Shown here one piece after another: positions 8,089 to 16,866 of a DNA stretch of 64,000 nucleotides. Positions within the stretch are counted from its first letter, which is position 1. Every line of letters starts with the position of its first letter. Under the pieces are notes generated by a model. The model searched no databases. It was given only the letters and a program-made list of their open reading frames with translations, and was not told the DNA's origin. Origin of the DNA: Alloalcanivorax dieselolei B5 (GTDB lineage: Bacteria; Pseudomonadota; Gammaproteobacteria; Pseudomonadales; Alcanivoracaceae); contig NC_018691.1 of the NCBI RefSeq assembly GCF_000300005.1, positions 2,356,001-2,420,000 of the forward strand. Direction: 5' to 3'. The position numbers were made by a program, and so were the translations under genes.

Positions 8089-8849
8089 GCCTGCTCCTGT
8101 TGATGTCGGCCCAGGTAGACGTCACGCACTTTTTCGCTGCCGCGAATGGCCGCCGTGGTTCCGGTCTCAAGGACACGGCCATCGACCATGACGGTGATCC
8201 GCTCCGCCAACGCGAAAACGGAATCCATGTCGTGTTCGATCAGCACCAGGGTGTAGTCGCCGCGCAAGGCGCGCAGCAACCCGGTGACCCGGCTGGTTTC
8301 TTCACGACCCATGCCGGCCAGGGGTTCGTCGAGTAGCATCAGAGTCGGTGCGGTGGCCAGTACCATGGCGATTTGCAATTGACGTTGCTCGCCATAGCTC
8401 ATGGCGCTTGCCGGTGTCGACGCGCGATGCGTGAGCAGGCAGGTTGCCAGAGCCTGTTCCGCGCGCTCATCGACTTGTCGCGCGGTGGTGCGTGAGCGCC
8501 AGCTGGCGATGACGCCGCCGAGGTGGATGCGGGCGGCGAGGCGACAATTTTCGAGGCAGCTCAGGCGGGGGAAAATATTGGTTTTCTGATGACTGCGGCC
8601 GATACCCAGGCGGGCCACACGATGGGCCGGCAGGCCGTGAATCGGACGCTGCCGATAGTGGATTTCCCCTTCACAGGGGCGCAGTTCACCGGAGAGCAGA
8701 TTGATCAAGGTGCTCTTGCCCGCGCCATTGGGGCCGAGGATGGCGTGGATCTGGCCGGGGCCGACATCAAAGTCGACTCGGTCAACCGCGGTCAGACCGC
8801 CGAACCGGCAGGTCAATCCCCGGGTGGACAACAAGGGCGTATTACTCAT
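8085..8849 (-). CDS. livG: Branched-chain/aromatic-acid ABC transporter ATPase (LivG-like)
   Basis: About 254 residues with Walker A GPNGAGKST, signature MSYGEQRQLQIAM and Walker B LMLLDEPLAG. The open frame extends further upstream, but ATG 8849 (MSNTPLLSTRGL) has a strong GAGGAGGG eight bases before it and avoids overlap with livM, so I chose it. The second cytoplasmic ATPase of the importer; it lies 4 bases after the livM stop. Confidence 0.9.
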   Translation of the reverse strand: MSNTPLLSTRGLTCRFGGLTAVDRVDFDVGPGQIHAILGPNGAGKSTLINLLSGELRPCEGEIHYRQRPIHGLPAHRVARLGIGRSHQKTNIFPRLSCLENCRLAARIHLGGVIASWRSRTTARQVDERAEQALATCLLTHRASTPASAMSYGEQRQLQIAMVLATAPTLMLLDEPLAGMGREETSRVTGLLRALRGDYTLVLIEHDMDSVFALAERITVMVDGRVLETGTTAAIRGSEKVRDVYLGRHQQEQA

Positions 8850-8853
8850 GACA

Positions 8854-9930
8854 TCAGCCCTCCTCGTGCTTTTGCGGTCCGGCAAGGCCCAGACGCGCTT
8901 TGGTCGAAGCGGCGGGACGGGGCCGGAATAATCCGCCAACGTCAATCCCGGGGAGCCTGAGACGGGGCGGGTTGAGGATGAGACCGGCCAACCCCTTCGG
9001 TAACACCAATACGATCAGGATAATCGTCAGCCCCATCAGCAGTTGCCAATAGAGGGTCAGATGTTCGAAGGCGTAGTGCAGCAGCTCGTAAGCGAAGGCG
9101 CCGAGCAACGGACCGAACAGCGTGCCCATGCCGCCCAGGATGACCATCATCAGCACTTCACCGGACAGGTGCCATCCCAGTTGCGCCGGGTTGGCGAAAC
9201 CATACTGCATGGCCGCCAACATGCCGGCGACGCCGGCCAGCACTCCGGAGATGACGAAAGCCGCCAGCTTGTAGCCGTAGGTGGCATAACCCAGTGCCTG
9301 CATGCGATGTTCATTATCATGGATACCGTCGAGCACCTGGCCAAAGTAGGAACGTATCAACCAGTGAAGAAACAGATAGGCGAGCAGAGTCATCCCCATG
9401 ACAAAATAAAAGAACTGCAACGGGTTCTCGAGATCGATCAGCGTCAGATCGCCGATGGCCAGGGTGGGTTTGAACATGATGAAGACGCCGTCGCTGCCGC
9501 CGGTGAAGCTGGCGTCGCTGACCAGATAGTAGAGCATCTGGCCGAAAGCCAGAGTGGTCATGATGAAAAAAATACCCCTGGTGCGCAGCACCAGAGCGCC
9601 GATCACCAGGGCGGACAAAGCGCTCACCAGCATCACCAGTGGCATCATCCACCACAGCGAAGCGGCGCTGTAGGAAGGGCTGGCCAGCGCCAGGGTGTAA
9701 CCGGCGAGGCCGAAGAACAGGGCATGTCCCAGGCTGACCAGGCCGACCACCCCGACCAGCAGATCCAGGCTCATGGCGAACAGGCCGAGAATCAGCATCA
9801 AGGTCAGCTTCTCCAGGAAAAAATCGCTGCCGTCACCGATCAGAATGGGACCCCAGAGAGGATAGAACACCAGCAGAACGGTCAGCGCGAGCATGATTAT
9901 CGGTACGCGCTTGGGGTAGCGGTGAAGCAT
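8854..9930 (-). CDS. livM: ABC transporter permease (LivM-like)
   Basis: About 358 residues with roughly nine or ten hydrophobic segments and the LivM-family core (LGLFAMSLDLLVGVVGLVSLGHALFFGLAGYT; GGMGTLFGPLLGAFAYELL). The ATG at 9930 has GAGGAGG five bases upstream and fits the family start; an in-frame GTG-type extension to 9957 is less likely. It forms the inner-membrane channel with LivH. The last 30 residues are a positively charged cytoplasmic tail. Confidence 0.9.
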   Translation of the reverse strand: MLHRYPKRVPIIMLALTVLLVFYPLWGPILIGDGSDFFLEKLTLMLILGLFAMSLDLLVGVVGLVSLGHALFFGLAGYTLALASPSYSAASLWWMMPLVMLVSALSALVIGALVLRTRGIFFIMTTLAFGQMLYYLVSDASFTGGSDGVFIMFKPTLAIGDLTLIDLENPLQFFYFVMGMTLLAYLFLHWLIRSYFGQVLDGIHDNEHRMQALGYATYGYKLAAFVISGVLAGVAGMLAAMQYGFANPAQLGWHLSGEVLMMVILGGMGTLFGPLLGAFAYELLHYAFEHLTLYWQLLMGLTIILIVLVLPKGLAGLILNPPRLRLPGIDVGGLFRPRPAASTKARLGLAGPQKHEEG

Positions 9931-9940
9931 TGTATCCTCC

Positions 9941-10801
9941 TCAGGCGAACAGCCCACGCGGTTTGATAATGAGCACGGCCGCCATGATCAGATAAATGAT
10001 GACGCTGGCGAGAGCGGGGAGCAGCACCGGGCCGAAGGTGGCGGCCTGTCCAATCAGCAGGGAGCCGAGGAAGGCGCCCTTGATGGAGCCGATGCCTCCG
10101 ATCACGACAATGACGAAACAGGTGATCAGGATGTTGTCACCCATACCCGGGTACAGGGACGTCATCGGCGCGGAGAGCATGCCGGCAAACGCGGCCAACC
10201 CCACGCCGACGCTGAAAATCAGCGTGAACAGGGTGCGAACGTCGATACCGAGCCCTTCCACCATGTCGCGGTTGACCGCGCCGGCGCGGATGACGATACC
10301 CAGGCGGGTATGGCGGATAATCCAGTATATGCCCCCTGCCACCAGCAGGCAGATGGCGGCCACGAACAGCCGGTAGACCGGATATTGCAGATTCCCGGTC
10401 AAGGCGATGTTGCCACTGAGGGAAGCCGGCACCGGCACGCTCTGCACATCGCTGCCCCAGATGATGCGCTGCGCTTCGTTGAGCACCAGGATCAGCCCGA
10501 AGGTCAGCAGCACCTGATAAAGGTGATCGCGCCGGTACAGGGTGCCGAGAAACAGCCGTTCGATGACCAGTCCCAACACCACGGCGATGGGCACGGCCAG
10601 CAGCAAGGCGAGCCAGAAGCTGCCGGTGCGCAGGGTCAGGTCATAGGCCAGATAGGCGCCGATCATGTACATGGCGCCGTGGGCGAGATTGATGATGCCC
10701 ATGATGCCGAAAATCAGCGTCAGCCCGCTGGCGATCAGAAACAGCAGCAGGCCGTACTGCAGCCCGTTGAGCAGCTGTATGGCAATGAATACGGGATCCA
10801 T
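9941..10801 (-). CDS. livH: ABC transporter permease (LivH-like)
   Basis: A 286-residue inner-membrane permease with about eight hydrophobic segments and LivH motifs (LLFLIASGLTLIFGIMGIINLAHGAMYMIGAYLAY; FVIVVIGGIGSIKGAFLGSLLIG). The ATG follows GAGGAG with good spacing. It sits between the binding-protein gene and livM. A GC-rich hairpin lies in the 66-bp gap before it and may lower permease expression relative to the binding protein. Confidence 0.92.
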   Translation of the reverse strand: MDPVFIAIQLLNGLQYGLLLFLIASGLTLIFGIMGIINLAHGAMYMIGAYLAYDLTLRTGSFWLALLLAVPIAVVLGLVIERLFLGTLYRRDHLYQVLLTFGLILVLNEAQRIIWGSDVQSVPVPASLSGNIALTGNLQYPVYRLFVAAICLLVAGGIYWIIRHTRLGIVIRAGAVNRDMVEGLGIDVRTLFTLIFSVGVGLAAFAGMLSAPMTSLYPGMGDNILITCFVIVVIGGIGSIKGAFLGSLLIGQAATFGPVLLPALASVIIYLIMAAVLIIKPRGLFA

Positions 10802-10828
10802 GAACGTTCTCCTCGGGTCGGTTGCCCG

Positions 10829-10846
10829 GGAGGGGCGTGCCCCTCC
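10829..10846. other. Intercistronic hairpin between binding-protein and permease genes
   Basis: Perfect 7-bp arms GGAGGGG/CCCCTCC around a CGTG (CACG in the transcript) loop, in the gap between the substrate-binding gene and livH. Hairpins at this place in ABC importers are known to protect the upstream message and uncouple expression of the abundant binding protein from the scarce permease. There is no T-run, so it is not a classical terminator. Confidence 0.55.
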
Positions 10847-10867
10847 TTCGCGGGTCGCCTGATCGGT

Positions 10868-12070
10868 CTACATACGGCAGCCACGGGCGGGGTCTTCCAG
10901 TGCCCGGCTGGCGACATCGATGACCTGGTTGCGACCGTCCTTGACCTGGCGGAGATAAATGTTCTGGATTGGATGGTGGGCCTTGGAGAAAGTGACCGGC
11001 CCGCGCGGGCTGTTCAGCTTGACGCTGGCCAGCGCCGGGATCAGCGCATCCCTGTCGGTGCTGTTACCGCCGGTCTGATCCAGCGCCTGGACCAGCATCA
11101 TGCCAGCGTCGTAACCCTGCACCGCATAGGTATCGAGCTTGCGCTCGTAGGCTTTGCCATAAGCTCCGCGAAAGGCGCGATCCACATCCGAATCGAGACC
11201 GTCGGCGTAGTGCAGGGTGGTGAGGATGCCCTCGGCGGCTTCGCCCTGGGCATCCAGATTGCCGTCGGTGAGGAACCCGGAACCCAGCAGTGGCACGCTG
11301 TCCTTCAAACCCACCTTGGCATAGTCGCGGACGAAGCGGACCGCGCCGGCACCGGCGAAGAAGGTGTAGACCGCATCCGGCTTGATGCTGGCGATATCCG
11401 TCAGGTAGGGCTGAAACTGCGTTTCCGGGAACGGCACGAGTATTTGTTTGACGACCTCACCGCCGGCTTTGCTGAAGGATTCCTCGAAGCCGGCGATATC
11501 TTCCTTGCCGCCGGCGTAGTTCCAGGTGATGGTCACGACTTTGCGGTGACCACGATCATAGGCCACCTTGCCCATGGGGTAGCTGTCCTGCCACATGGAA
11601 AAAGAAGTGCGGAACACGTTGGGCATGCACAGTTGCCCGGTGGCCGCGCCCAGGCCGGCATTGGGGATGATCATGATGGCACCGGTCTGCTTCGCCACTT
11701 TCAACATGCCCATGGCCACGCCGGAATGCACCGGGCCGATGACCACATCAACCTTGTCGCCCTTGACCAGGCGGCTCATGTTCTGCGGGGCCTTGGAGGC
11801 GTCGGCCTCGCTGTCGAGAACAACGTATTCCACCGGACGCCCACCCAGTTGATCACCGTTTTGTTTGATCGCCAGTTTCAGACCGTTGGTGATGGATTCA
11901 CCAAGGGGAGCGTAGGTGCCTGAGTAGGGCAGCATCAGCCCGAGTTTTACCGGCGTGGCCTGTCCTGCCTCGTTTTGTTGCGCCAACAGGGGTTGGAACG
12001 AAGCCAGGAAGAAAAGCCCCAGGCCGGTCAGCAGGTGTCGGGTGTGTTTGCGTATGCGTGCGCGTTTCAT
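10868..12070 (-). CDS. Periplasmic substrate-binding protein of HAAT ABC importer, probably for benzoate/aromatic acids
   Basis: A 400-residue type I periplasmic binding protein. An N-terminal signal peptide (RHLLTGLGLFFLASFQPLLAQ) precedes a Peripla_BP_6 fold (VKLGLMLPYSGTYAPLGESITNGLKLAIKQ; VDVVIGPVHSGVAMGMLKVAKQTGAIMIIPNAG; AVQGYDAGMMLVQAL). It would capture the substrate and deliver it to LivHM. It lies 76 bp after boxA in the same direction. The variant ACGCATTACAAC (reverse strand of 12109-12120) upstream is similar to the motif shared by the boxC and bclA promoters. The ligand is inferred from the box context. Confidence 0.88.
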   Translation of the reverse strand: MKRARIRKHTRHLLTGLGLFFLASFQPLLAQQNEAGQATPVKLGLMLPYSGTYAPLGESITNGLKLAIKQNGDQLGGRPVEYVVLDSEADASKAPQNMSRLVKGDKVDVVIGPVHSGVAMGMLKVAKQTGAIMIIPNAGLGAATGQLCMPNVFRTSFSMWQDSYPMGKVAYDRGHRKVVTITWNYAGGKEDIAGFEESFSKAGGEVVKQILVPFPETQFQPYLTDIASIKPDAVYTFFAGAGAVRFVRDYAKVGLKDSVPLLGSGFLTDGNLDAQGEAAEGILTTLHYADGLDSDVDRAFRGAYGKAYERKLDTYAVQGYDAGMMLVQALDQTGGNSTDRDALIPALASVKLNSPRGPVTFSKAHHPIQNIYLRQVKDGRNQVIDVASRALEDPARGCRM

Positions 12071-12146
12071 TTTTTTCTCTCCTGGCAGGCCAATCCTGCT
12101 CGTTTTTTGTTGTAATGCGTTGGTTTAATGGGATCTTGAGCAGACT

Positions 12147-13322
12147 CTAGTAGGTCTCCACGTGATAGCGCCCAAGGCGGACCATGTCGTCGCGTAGCAT
12201 GGGCCAGTCGAGTCCGTGCTTTTCCGCGATCATATGGAGCGATTCCTCGACGCCTTGCTCCATGCCTTTCAAACCGCAGATGTAAATATGGGTATGGTTG
12301 TTGCCGAGCAGCTTGCCAAGCAGGTTGCCACGTGCCTTCATCCGATGCTGGACGTATTCCTTGCCCGCATCCGGCAGCCGCGAGAACACCAGTTCCTTGT
12401 GGATCAGGCTGTCCGGCAGTTTGCTGAGGGGGCCGAAATAGGGCAGTTCGTTGGGCGTACGGGCGCCGAAGAACAGCACCAGCCGGCCGTTGGCGTCCGG
12501 CTGCTTGCGTCGCCGACGCTCGGTCATGGCGCGAAAGGGCGCCGATCCGGTGCCGGTACAAATCATGATGATGTTGGCGTCCGGGTGCTCGGGCATCAGG
12601 AAGCTGTCACCGAACGGTCCTACCACGTCCACCTCGTCGCCTTTGCTCAGATCGCAGATGAAATTGGAGGCAATGCCGCCGTCCACACGCTTTACCGTCA
12701 GCGACAGGTTGTTGTGGTTGGGGCGTTCCCCGTCACGGGGGCTGGCGACGGAATACAAGCGCATTTTGTGCGGTTTACCGGTGCTGGTCTGGCCCGGCGG
12801 CAGGATGCCCACGCTTTGCCCTTCCAGTACCGGAAAGGCGGTGGCGCCGAAATCCAGCACGATATGACGGATGTCGGATTCGGTGTCAGCGGCGGTGATG
12901 CGATAGTTACCCACCACCCTGGCGCGGGCGGGAGCGGAACGGGTGAACATGTTCAGCAACGGCTTGCCGGCGGAGTCCGGCGCGCGGGCGCGCACGCCGG
13001 CGTGGGCCTGGGCCAGCAGCTCGCGGACTTCGTCGTCATCGGCAGGTGTGTCGCTGTCACTCAGCGCTTCGGTGTTTTCTTCCGGCAGCTCATTCCACTC
13101 GAACTGCTGCTCGGTGGTAAAGGGTTCGTTGACCAGCCTCCAGTTGTCAATGGCGCCGGTGGGGCAGGGGGCGATACAGTCCATGCAGTAGTTGCACTTG
13201 TCCGCATCCACCACATAGTTGTCTTCGTTGTGAGTGACCGCATCGATCGGGCAGGTTTCCTCGCAGGTGTTGCAACGGATACAGATTTCCGGATCGATAA
13301 GGTGTTGTCGCAACAAACTCAT
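12147..13322 (-). CDS. boxA: BoxA: reductase component of benzoyl-CoA 2,3-epoxidase
   Basis: About 391 residues. Two 4Fe-4S ferredoxin motifs stand at the N-terminus (CIRCNTCEETCP and CNYCMDCIAPCP, residues 13-55), then a linker, then a ferredoxin-NADP reductase module with the FAD motif RLYSVAS and the nucleotide motif CTGTGSAPFR. BoxA takes electrons from NADPH and passes them to BoxB. I chose ATG 13322 because AGAGGA lies upstream and homologues begin with the ferredoxin; the longer open frame to 13424 is not needed. The gap to boxB is 55 bp. Confidence 0.95.
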   Translation of the reverse strand: MSLLRQHLIDPEICIRCNTCEETCPIDAVTHNEDNYVVDADKCNYCMDCIAPCPTGAIDNWRLVNEPFTTEQQFEWNELPEENTEALSDSDTPADDDEVRELLAQAHAGVRARAPDSAGKPLLNMFTRSAPARARVVGNYRITAADTESDIRHIVLDFGATAFPVLEGQSVGILPPGQTSTGKPHKMRLYSVASPRDGERPNHNNLSLTVKRVDGGIASNFICDLSKGDEVDVVGPFGDSFLMPEHPDANIIMICTGTGSAPFRAMTERRRRKQPDANGRLVLFFGARTPNELPYFGPLSKLPDSLIHKELVFSRLPDAGKEYVQHRMKARGNLLGKLLGNNHTHIYICGLKGMEQGVEESLHMIAEKHGLDWPMLRDDMVRLGRYHVETY

Positions 13323-13377
13323 GATGTGTCCTCTCGCTCTTGCCGCGGACGCCGCGACGCCCGCGCACCGGCAAAAA

Positions 13378-14829
13378 TCAGCCGGCCAGACGCACGTACT
13401 CGAAGTCCCCGGGTTTGTTGTCAATGCCGACTTTGGGGGGCGCGATCCAGCTGGCGTATTCGCCGGGTTCGGTGACCGCCACCATCAGTGAGTCCAGGTA
13501 CGCCAGGTCGGAAGCGGTGGGCAACCAGTTATCGCGGTTGGCTTCAAAGGTAGCCGGGTCGATCACCTCACCATCCGGGGAAACGAACAGGCCGCTGAAC
13601 TCGCCGATCTGGCGATTGAAGGCGATGTGCGGCAACGACAGTTCATAATCAACACCGGCTTTCTTGATCAGCTTATTCCAGCGCTTCACGCCGCCGTCGG
13701 CGTCCTTGACGTAGTCATCACGCAACCTGGCGTTGATGGCGTTGAGGGCGGTTTCCTCCACCATTTTCAGTTCACCATCGACCACCTTGAGCACCGCGTA
13801 GGTGTCGTTGTGCAGTTGATGGTCATCGTCGATCCGGGTTTCCTGGTAGCGGCCCTTGATGCCGGCCTCATAGGCGGAGGCGGCGTTGGTGGAAACCTCA
13901 TTGCCGAACAGGTCCAGCGTCACGGCAAGATGGAAATTCATCTTGCGCTGGATCATCGGCAGGTCCATGACGCCCAGCTTGCGTACCGCCTCCACGTCGG
14001 TGGGATCGGTAATTCCGACCTCGTTCATGGCTTCGCAGGTGCGTTGGATGATGCGGGAAATGCCGGATTCCCCCACGAACATGTGATGGGCTTCCTCGGT
14101 GAGCATGAAGCGGCAGGTGCGTGACAGCGGGTCGAAGCCGGACTGGGCCAGGGATTCCAGTTGCATCTTGCCGTCGCGGTCGGTGAAGAACGTGAACATG
14201 AAGAACGACAACCAATCCGGAGTCTCTTCATTGAAGGCACCGAGCATGCGCGGCTTGTCCTTGTCGCCGGAAGTGCGCTTGAGCAGATTTTCAGCCTCTT
14301 CGCGACCGTCCTTGCCGAAGTATTTGTGCAGCAGATAAACCATGGCCCAGAGATGGCGGCCTTCTTCCACGTTGACCTGGAACAGGTTGCGAAGGTCGTA
14401 CAGAGAAGGCGCGGTCTTGCCGAGATGGCGCTGCTGTTCCACCGAGGCCGGTTCGGTGTCGCCCTGGATGACAACCAGGCGGCGCAGCATGGCGCGGTAT
14501 TCGCCGGGCACTTCCTGCCACACCGGCTCACCCTTGTGTTTGCCGAAGGGAATGGTGCGGCCTTCCTCGGCGGGCGCCAGCAAAATGCCCCAGCGGTACT
14601 CCGGCATGTTCACGTAGCCGAATTCCGCCCAGCCCTTGGGATCCACGCCGACGGCGGTGCGCAGATACACCGGCGTGTCCTGAAAACCGTCCGGGCCCAT
14701 GTCTTTCCACCAGTCGATAAAACCGGGGTGCCAGGCTTCCAGCGCTTTGCGCAGGCGGCGGTCCTCGGACAGATTGACGTTGTTGGGAATCAGATCGTCG
14801 TAGTTCACTTCCTGTTTCAAGGCGGTCAT
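13378..14829 (-). CDS. boxB: BoxB: oxygenase component of benzoyl-CoA 2,3-epoxidase
   Basis: A 483-residue di-iron oxygenase that converts benzoyl-CoA and O2 to the 2,3-epoxide, using electrons from BoxA. The full family length is present, including a LTEEAHHMFVGESG segment that carries Glu-x-x-His-type iron ligands and the N-terminal NYDDLIPNNVNLSEDRRLRKALE start typical of BoxB. It begins 3 bases after the boxC stop, so the two are tightly coupled. No damage is visible. Confidence 0.96.
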   Translation of the reverse strand: MTALKQEVNYDDLIPNNVNLSEDRRLRKALEAWHPGFIDWWKDMGPDGFQDTPVYLRTAVGVDPKGWAEFGYVNMPEYRWGILLAPAEEGRTIPFGKHKGEPVWQEVPGEYRAMLRRLVVIQGDTEPASVEQQRHLGKTAPSLYDLRNLFQVNVEEGRHLWAMVYLLHKYFGKDGREEAENLLKRTSGDKDKPRMLGAFNEETPDWLSFFMFTFFTDRDGKMQLESLAQSGFDPLSRTCRFMLTEEAHHMFVGESGISRIIQRTCEAMNEVGITDPTDVEAVRKLGVMDLPMIQRKMNFHLAVTLDLFGNEVSTNAASAYEAGIKGRYQETRIDDDHQLHNDTYAVLKVVDGELKMVEETALNAINARLRDDYVKDADGGVKRWNKLIKKAGVDYELSLPHIAFNRQIGEFSGLFVSPDGEVIDPATFEANRDNWLPTASDLAYLDSLMVAVTEPGEYASWIAPPKVGIDNKPGDFEYVRLAG

Positions 14830-14832
14830 GGG

Positions 14833-16476
14833 TTAAATCCTCTCGAAGTTGTAGGTGGGACGAGAGCCGCTGCCGTACAGCTGCAGGGCGCCTTGCCGGC
14901 CGACGGCGTTGGGGCGCTGGAAGATCCAGTTTTGCCAGGCGGTAAGTCGCCCGAAGATACGGGTTTCCATGGTTTCCGGGCCGGTAAAGCGCAGGTTCGC
15001 TTCCATGCCGATCAGGGCGTCGGGGGAGAAACTGGATCGTTCTTCGATCAGCAGTCGCAGTTCCTCGTCCCAGTCGATGTCATCGTAGGCTTCGGTGATC
15101 AAGCCGCTGCGCAAGGCCGCCATGGCATCAAGTGATTGCCCTTGTTGCTCACGGGCCTGCTCTACGCTTTGCGGCTCGCCGTAGAACCGGGTTTCCAGCC
15201 GGGTAAGGCCGTTGCTCATGGGGAGGGCGCCGAAATTCATCGCACTCAGCTGCAATTCCGCGGCTGGGGTGTCGTCCTGCTCCCACTGGCCGTCGAGCAT
15301 GAAACTGCGATCGGCGCAGAACACCAGCTCGGCGAGCAGACCGGAAAAGCAGCTGCCGGGTTCGATCAGAGCGAACAGGGTTCTGGAAGTGACATCGAGA
15401 CGCTTGAGAGTGCGTTTCCAGAACAGGCGGATTTCACGCATCAGCCAGTGTTCCTGCTCCAGCAGGCTTTCATAGCCGGCGATGCGGGTGCCGTCGCCCT
15501 GGCTTTTTATCAGCCAGGTACCCATCTCCGGCTGATTGAGGCGCAAATGCAGAATGGCGTCGTCCAGGTCGCGGGCCAGCGCCAACGGCCAGAAACTGTC
15601 GCCTTGAGCCTGGGCATCCGCGACAGAAGCGGGGGCGTCCTGTTGCGGGCCGTGCACAATCAGGGTCGCGGTGCGCCGGCTGCTGTCCAACTCCACGCTG
15701 AGATGGCGGTAATGGATGCTGTGCTCGCCGATTTCCCGGTCCAGCGGTGAAAAGAGCACGCCATTGGCGTTGTCCGGACGGTCGGACCGCCGCGCCAGTT
15801 CCCGGGCACGGGCTGTTACCGCCTGATCGAATTGCGAGGCCGGCGCCAACTCGTCCACCAGCCGCCAGTCGAGAGCGCGCTGGCCGCGAACACCGTCTTC
15901 CATGCTGCAAAATATGTCGGCCCGGTCCCGGCGCACCTTGCGCTTGTCGGTGACACGGGTCAGACCGCCGGTACCCGGCAACACCGCGAGCAGAGAGACT
16001 TCCGGCAGTGACACCGTGGTGGTGCCGTCGTCGATCAGCAAAATATGGTCGGTGGCGAGGGCCAGCTCATAACCGCCGCCAGCGGCGGTGCCGTTCACCG
16101 CGCACATCCAGATCTGGCCGGATTCGGCGCTGGCTTCCTCGATGGCATTGCGGGTTTCGTTGGTGAACTTGCAGAAGTTCACCTTGTGACCGTGGCTGGC
16201 GCCGCCGAGCATGCGGATGTTGGCGCCGGCGCAGAAGATTTTTTCGTTGGCGGATGCCAGCACCACGGCTTTTACTTCCGGGTGCTCGAAACGCAGGCGC
16301 TGGACAATGTCGTTGAGTTCAATGTCCACGCCCAGGTCATAGGAGTTCATCTTCAATTGATAGCCGTCGAACAGGCCGGCGTTTTCATTCACCGCCATGG
16401 TCACATGGGCGACGGGGCCGTCGGTGGTCAGTCGCCAGTGCCGGTACTGGTCGGGGGAGGTCCGGAAGTCGATCAT
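14833..16476 (-). CDS. boxC: BoxC: 2,3-epoxybenzoyl-CoA dihydrolase (crotonase superfamily)
   Basis: A 547-residue crotonase-fold enzyme that hydrolyses the epoxide of benzoyl-CoA, opening the ring and releasing formate. The crotonase core is seen in residues 30-210 (VVLASANEKIFCAGANIRMLGG; NGTAAGGGYELALATDHILLIDD; LPEVSLLAVLPGTGG), and a second crotonase-like half follows. AGAGG precedes the ATG. It is the first intact gene of the boxCBA block and has its own promoter region (16477-16637). Confidence 0.95.
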   Translation of the reverse strand: MIDFRTSPDQYRHWRLTTDGPVAHVTMAVNENAGLFDGYQLKMNSYDLGVDIELNDIVQRLRFEHPEVKAVVLASANEKIFCAGANIRMLGGASHGHKVNFCKFTNETRNAIEEASAESGQIWMCAVNGTAAGGGYELALATDHILLIDDGTTTVSLPEVSLLAVLPGTGGLTRVTDKRKVRRDRADIFCSMEDGVRGQRALDWRLVDELAPASQFDQAVTARARELARRSDRPDNANGVLFSPLDREIGEHSIHYRHLSVELDSSRRTATLIVHGPQQDAPASVADAQAQGDSFWPLALARDLDDAILHLRLNQPEMGTWLIKSQGDGTRIAGYESLLEQEHWLMREIRLFWKRTLKRLDVTSRTLFALIEPGSCFSGLLAELVFCADRSFMLDGQWEQDDTPAAELQLSAMNFGALPMSNGLTRLETRFYGEPQSVEQAREQQGQSLDAMAALRSGLITEAYDDIDWDEELRLLIEERSSFSPDALIGMEANLRFTGPETMETRIFGRLTAWQNWIFQRPNAVGRQGALQLYGSGSRPTYNFERI

Positions 16477-16561
16477 TTCGCTGCCTCTTCGGTTGTTGTG
16501 GGTGGCGCGGTTCCAGAGAGTCCGATGTATTCGGGAGGATCATTATCAGACCCAAATAAGA

Positions 16562-16573
16562 ATTATAATGCAT
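16562..16573 (-). promoter_or_regulatory. Putative -10 box and BoxR operator upstream of boxC
   Basis: On the coding strand a perfect TATAAT (16567-16562) is embedded in ATGCATTATAAT. The ten bases ATGCATTATA recur at the same place in the bclA promoter. TGCA-containing repeats are the known recognition element of the BzdR/BoxR family, and overlap with the -10 suits a repressor. I found no good -35 hexamer. Confidence 0.5.
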
Positions 16574-16637
16574 CTTGTGGAGCAATAATGAATTAAAGTG
16601 CCATTCATGGCAAGGAGTATGATTTATAGTTCCTGAT

Positions 16638-16866
16638 TCAGGATGGAGGGGCGCCCTTCAGGACCAGGCCGCGTACCCTTGGATCGGCCACGGCCGCCGC
16701 ATTGATCAGGGCGATGGACGCGCCGTCGCTGTGGAAACGCTTTCCACAACGCCACGCAGCCCAGCCCTTCATGGAGCAGCACCAGGGTGGCGGCCTGATC
16801 CGGAGGAGGGCCAAACCAGGCGGCTTCCAACCGCACACCCAAGACGGTCAACGCTGTCAGCGTCAT
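16638..16866 (-). pseudogene. Alpha/beta-hydrolase remnant with large internal deletion
   Basis: The first 46 codons read as the start of an alpha/beta hydrolase found in box clusters (VLGVRLEAAWFGPPPDQAATLVLLHEGLGCVALWKAFPQ). At about 16733 the coding sense jumps to another frame, which continues with SDGASIALINAAAVADPRVRGLVLKGAPP, the region around the nucleophile serine (normally Gly-His-Ser-Asp-Gly-Ala-Ser), and then stops. Some 60 residues between the two parts and the whole C-terminal half, including the catalytic His, are missing. The start overlaps the bclA stop by 4 bp, so it was once the second gene of the bclA operon. Confidence 0.75.

Noticed and set aside
10310..11923. 537-codon open frame on the + strand
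   Set aside because: It is antisense to the binding-protein and livH genes; its His/Gln/Asp-rich translation shows no motif and the opposite strand has clear homology.
16624..16866. 80-residue protein as an intact small gene
   Set aside because: Only its first 46 residues resemble a hydrolase; the rest is out of frame, so I call the locus a pseudogene.
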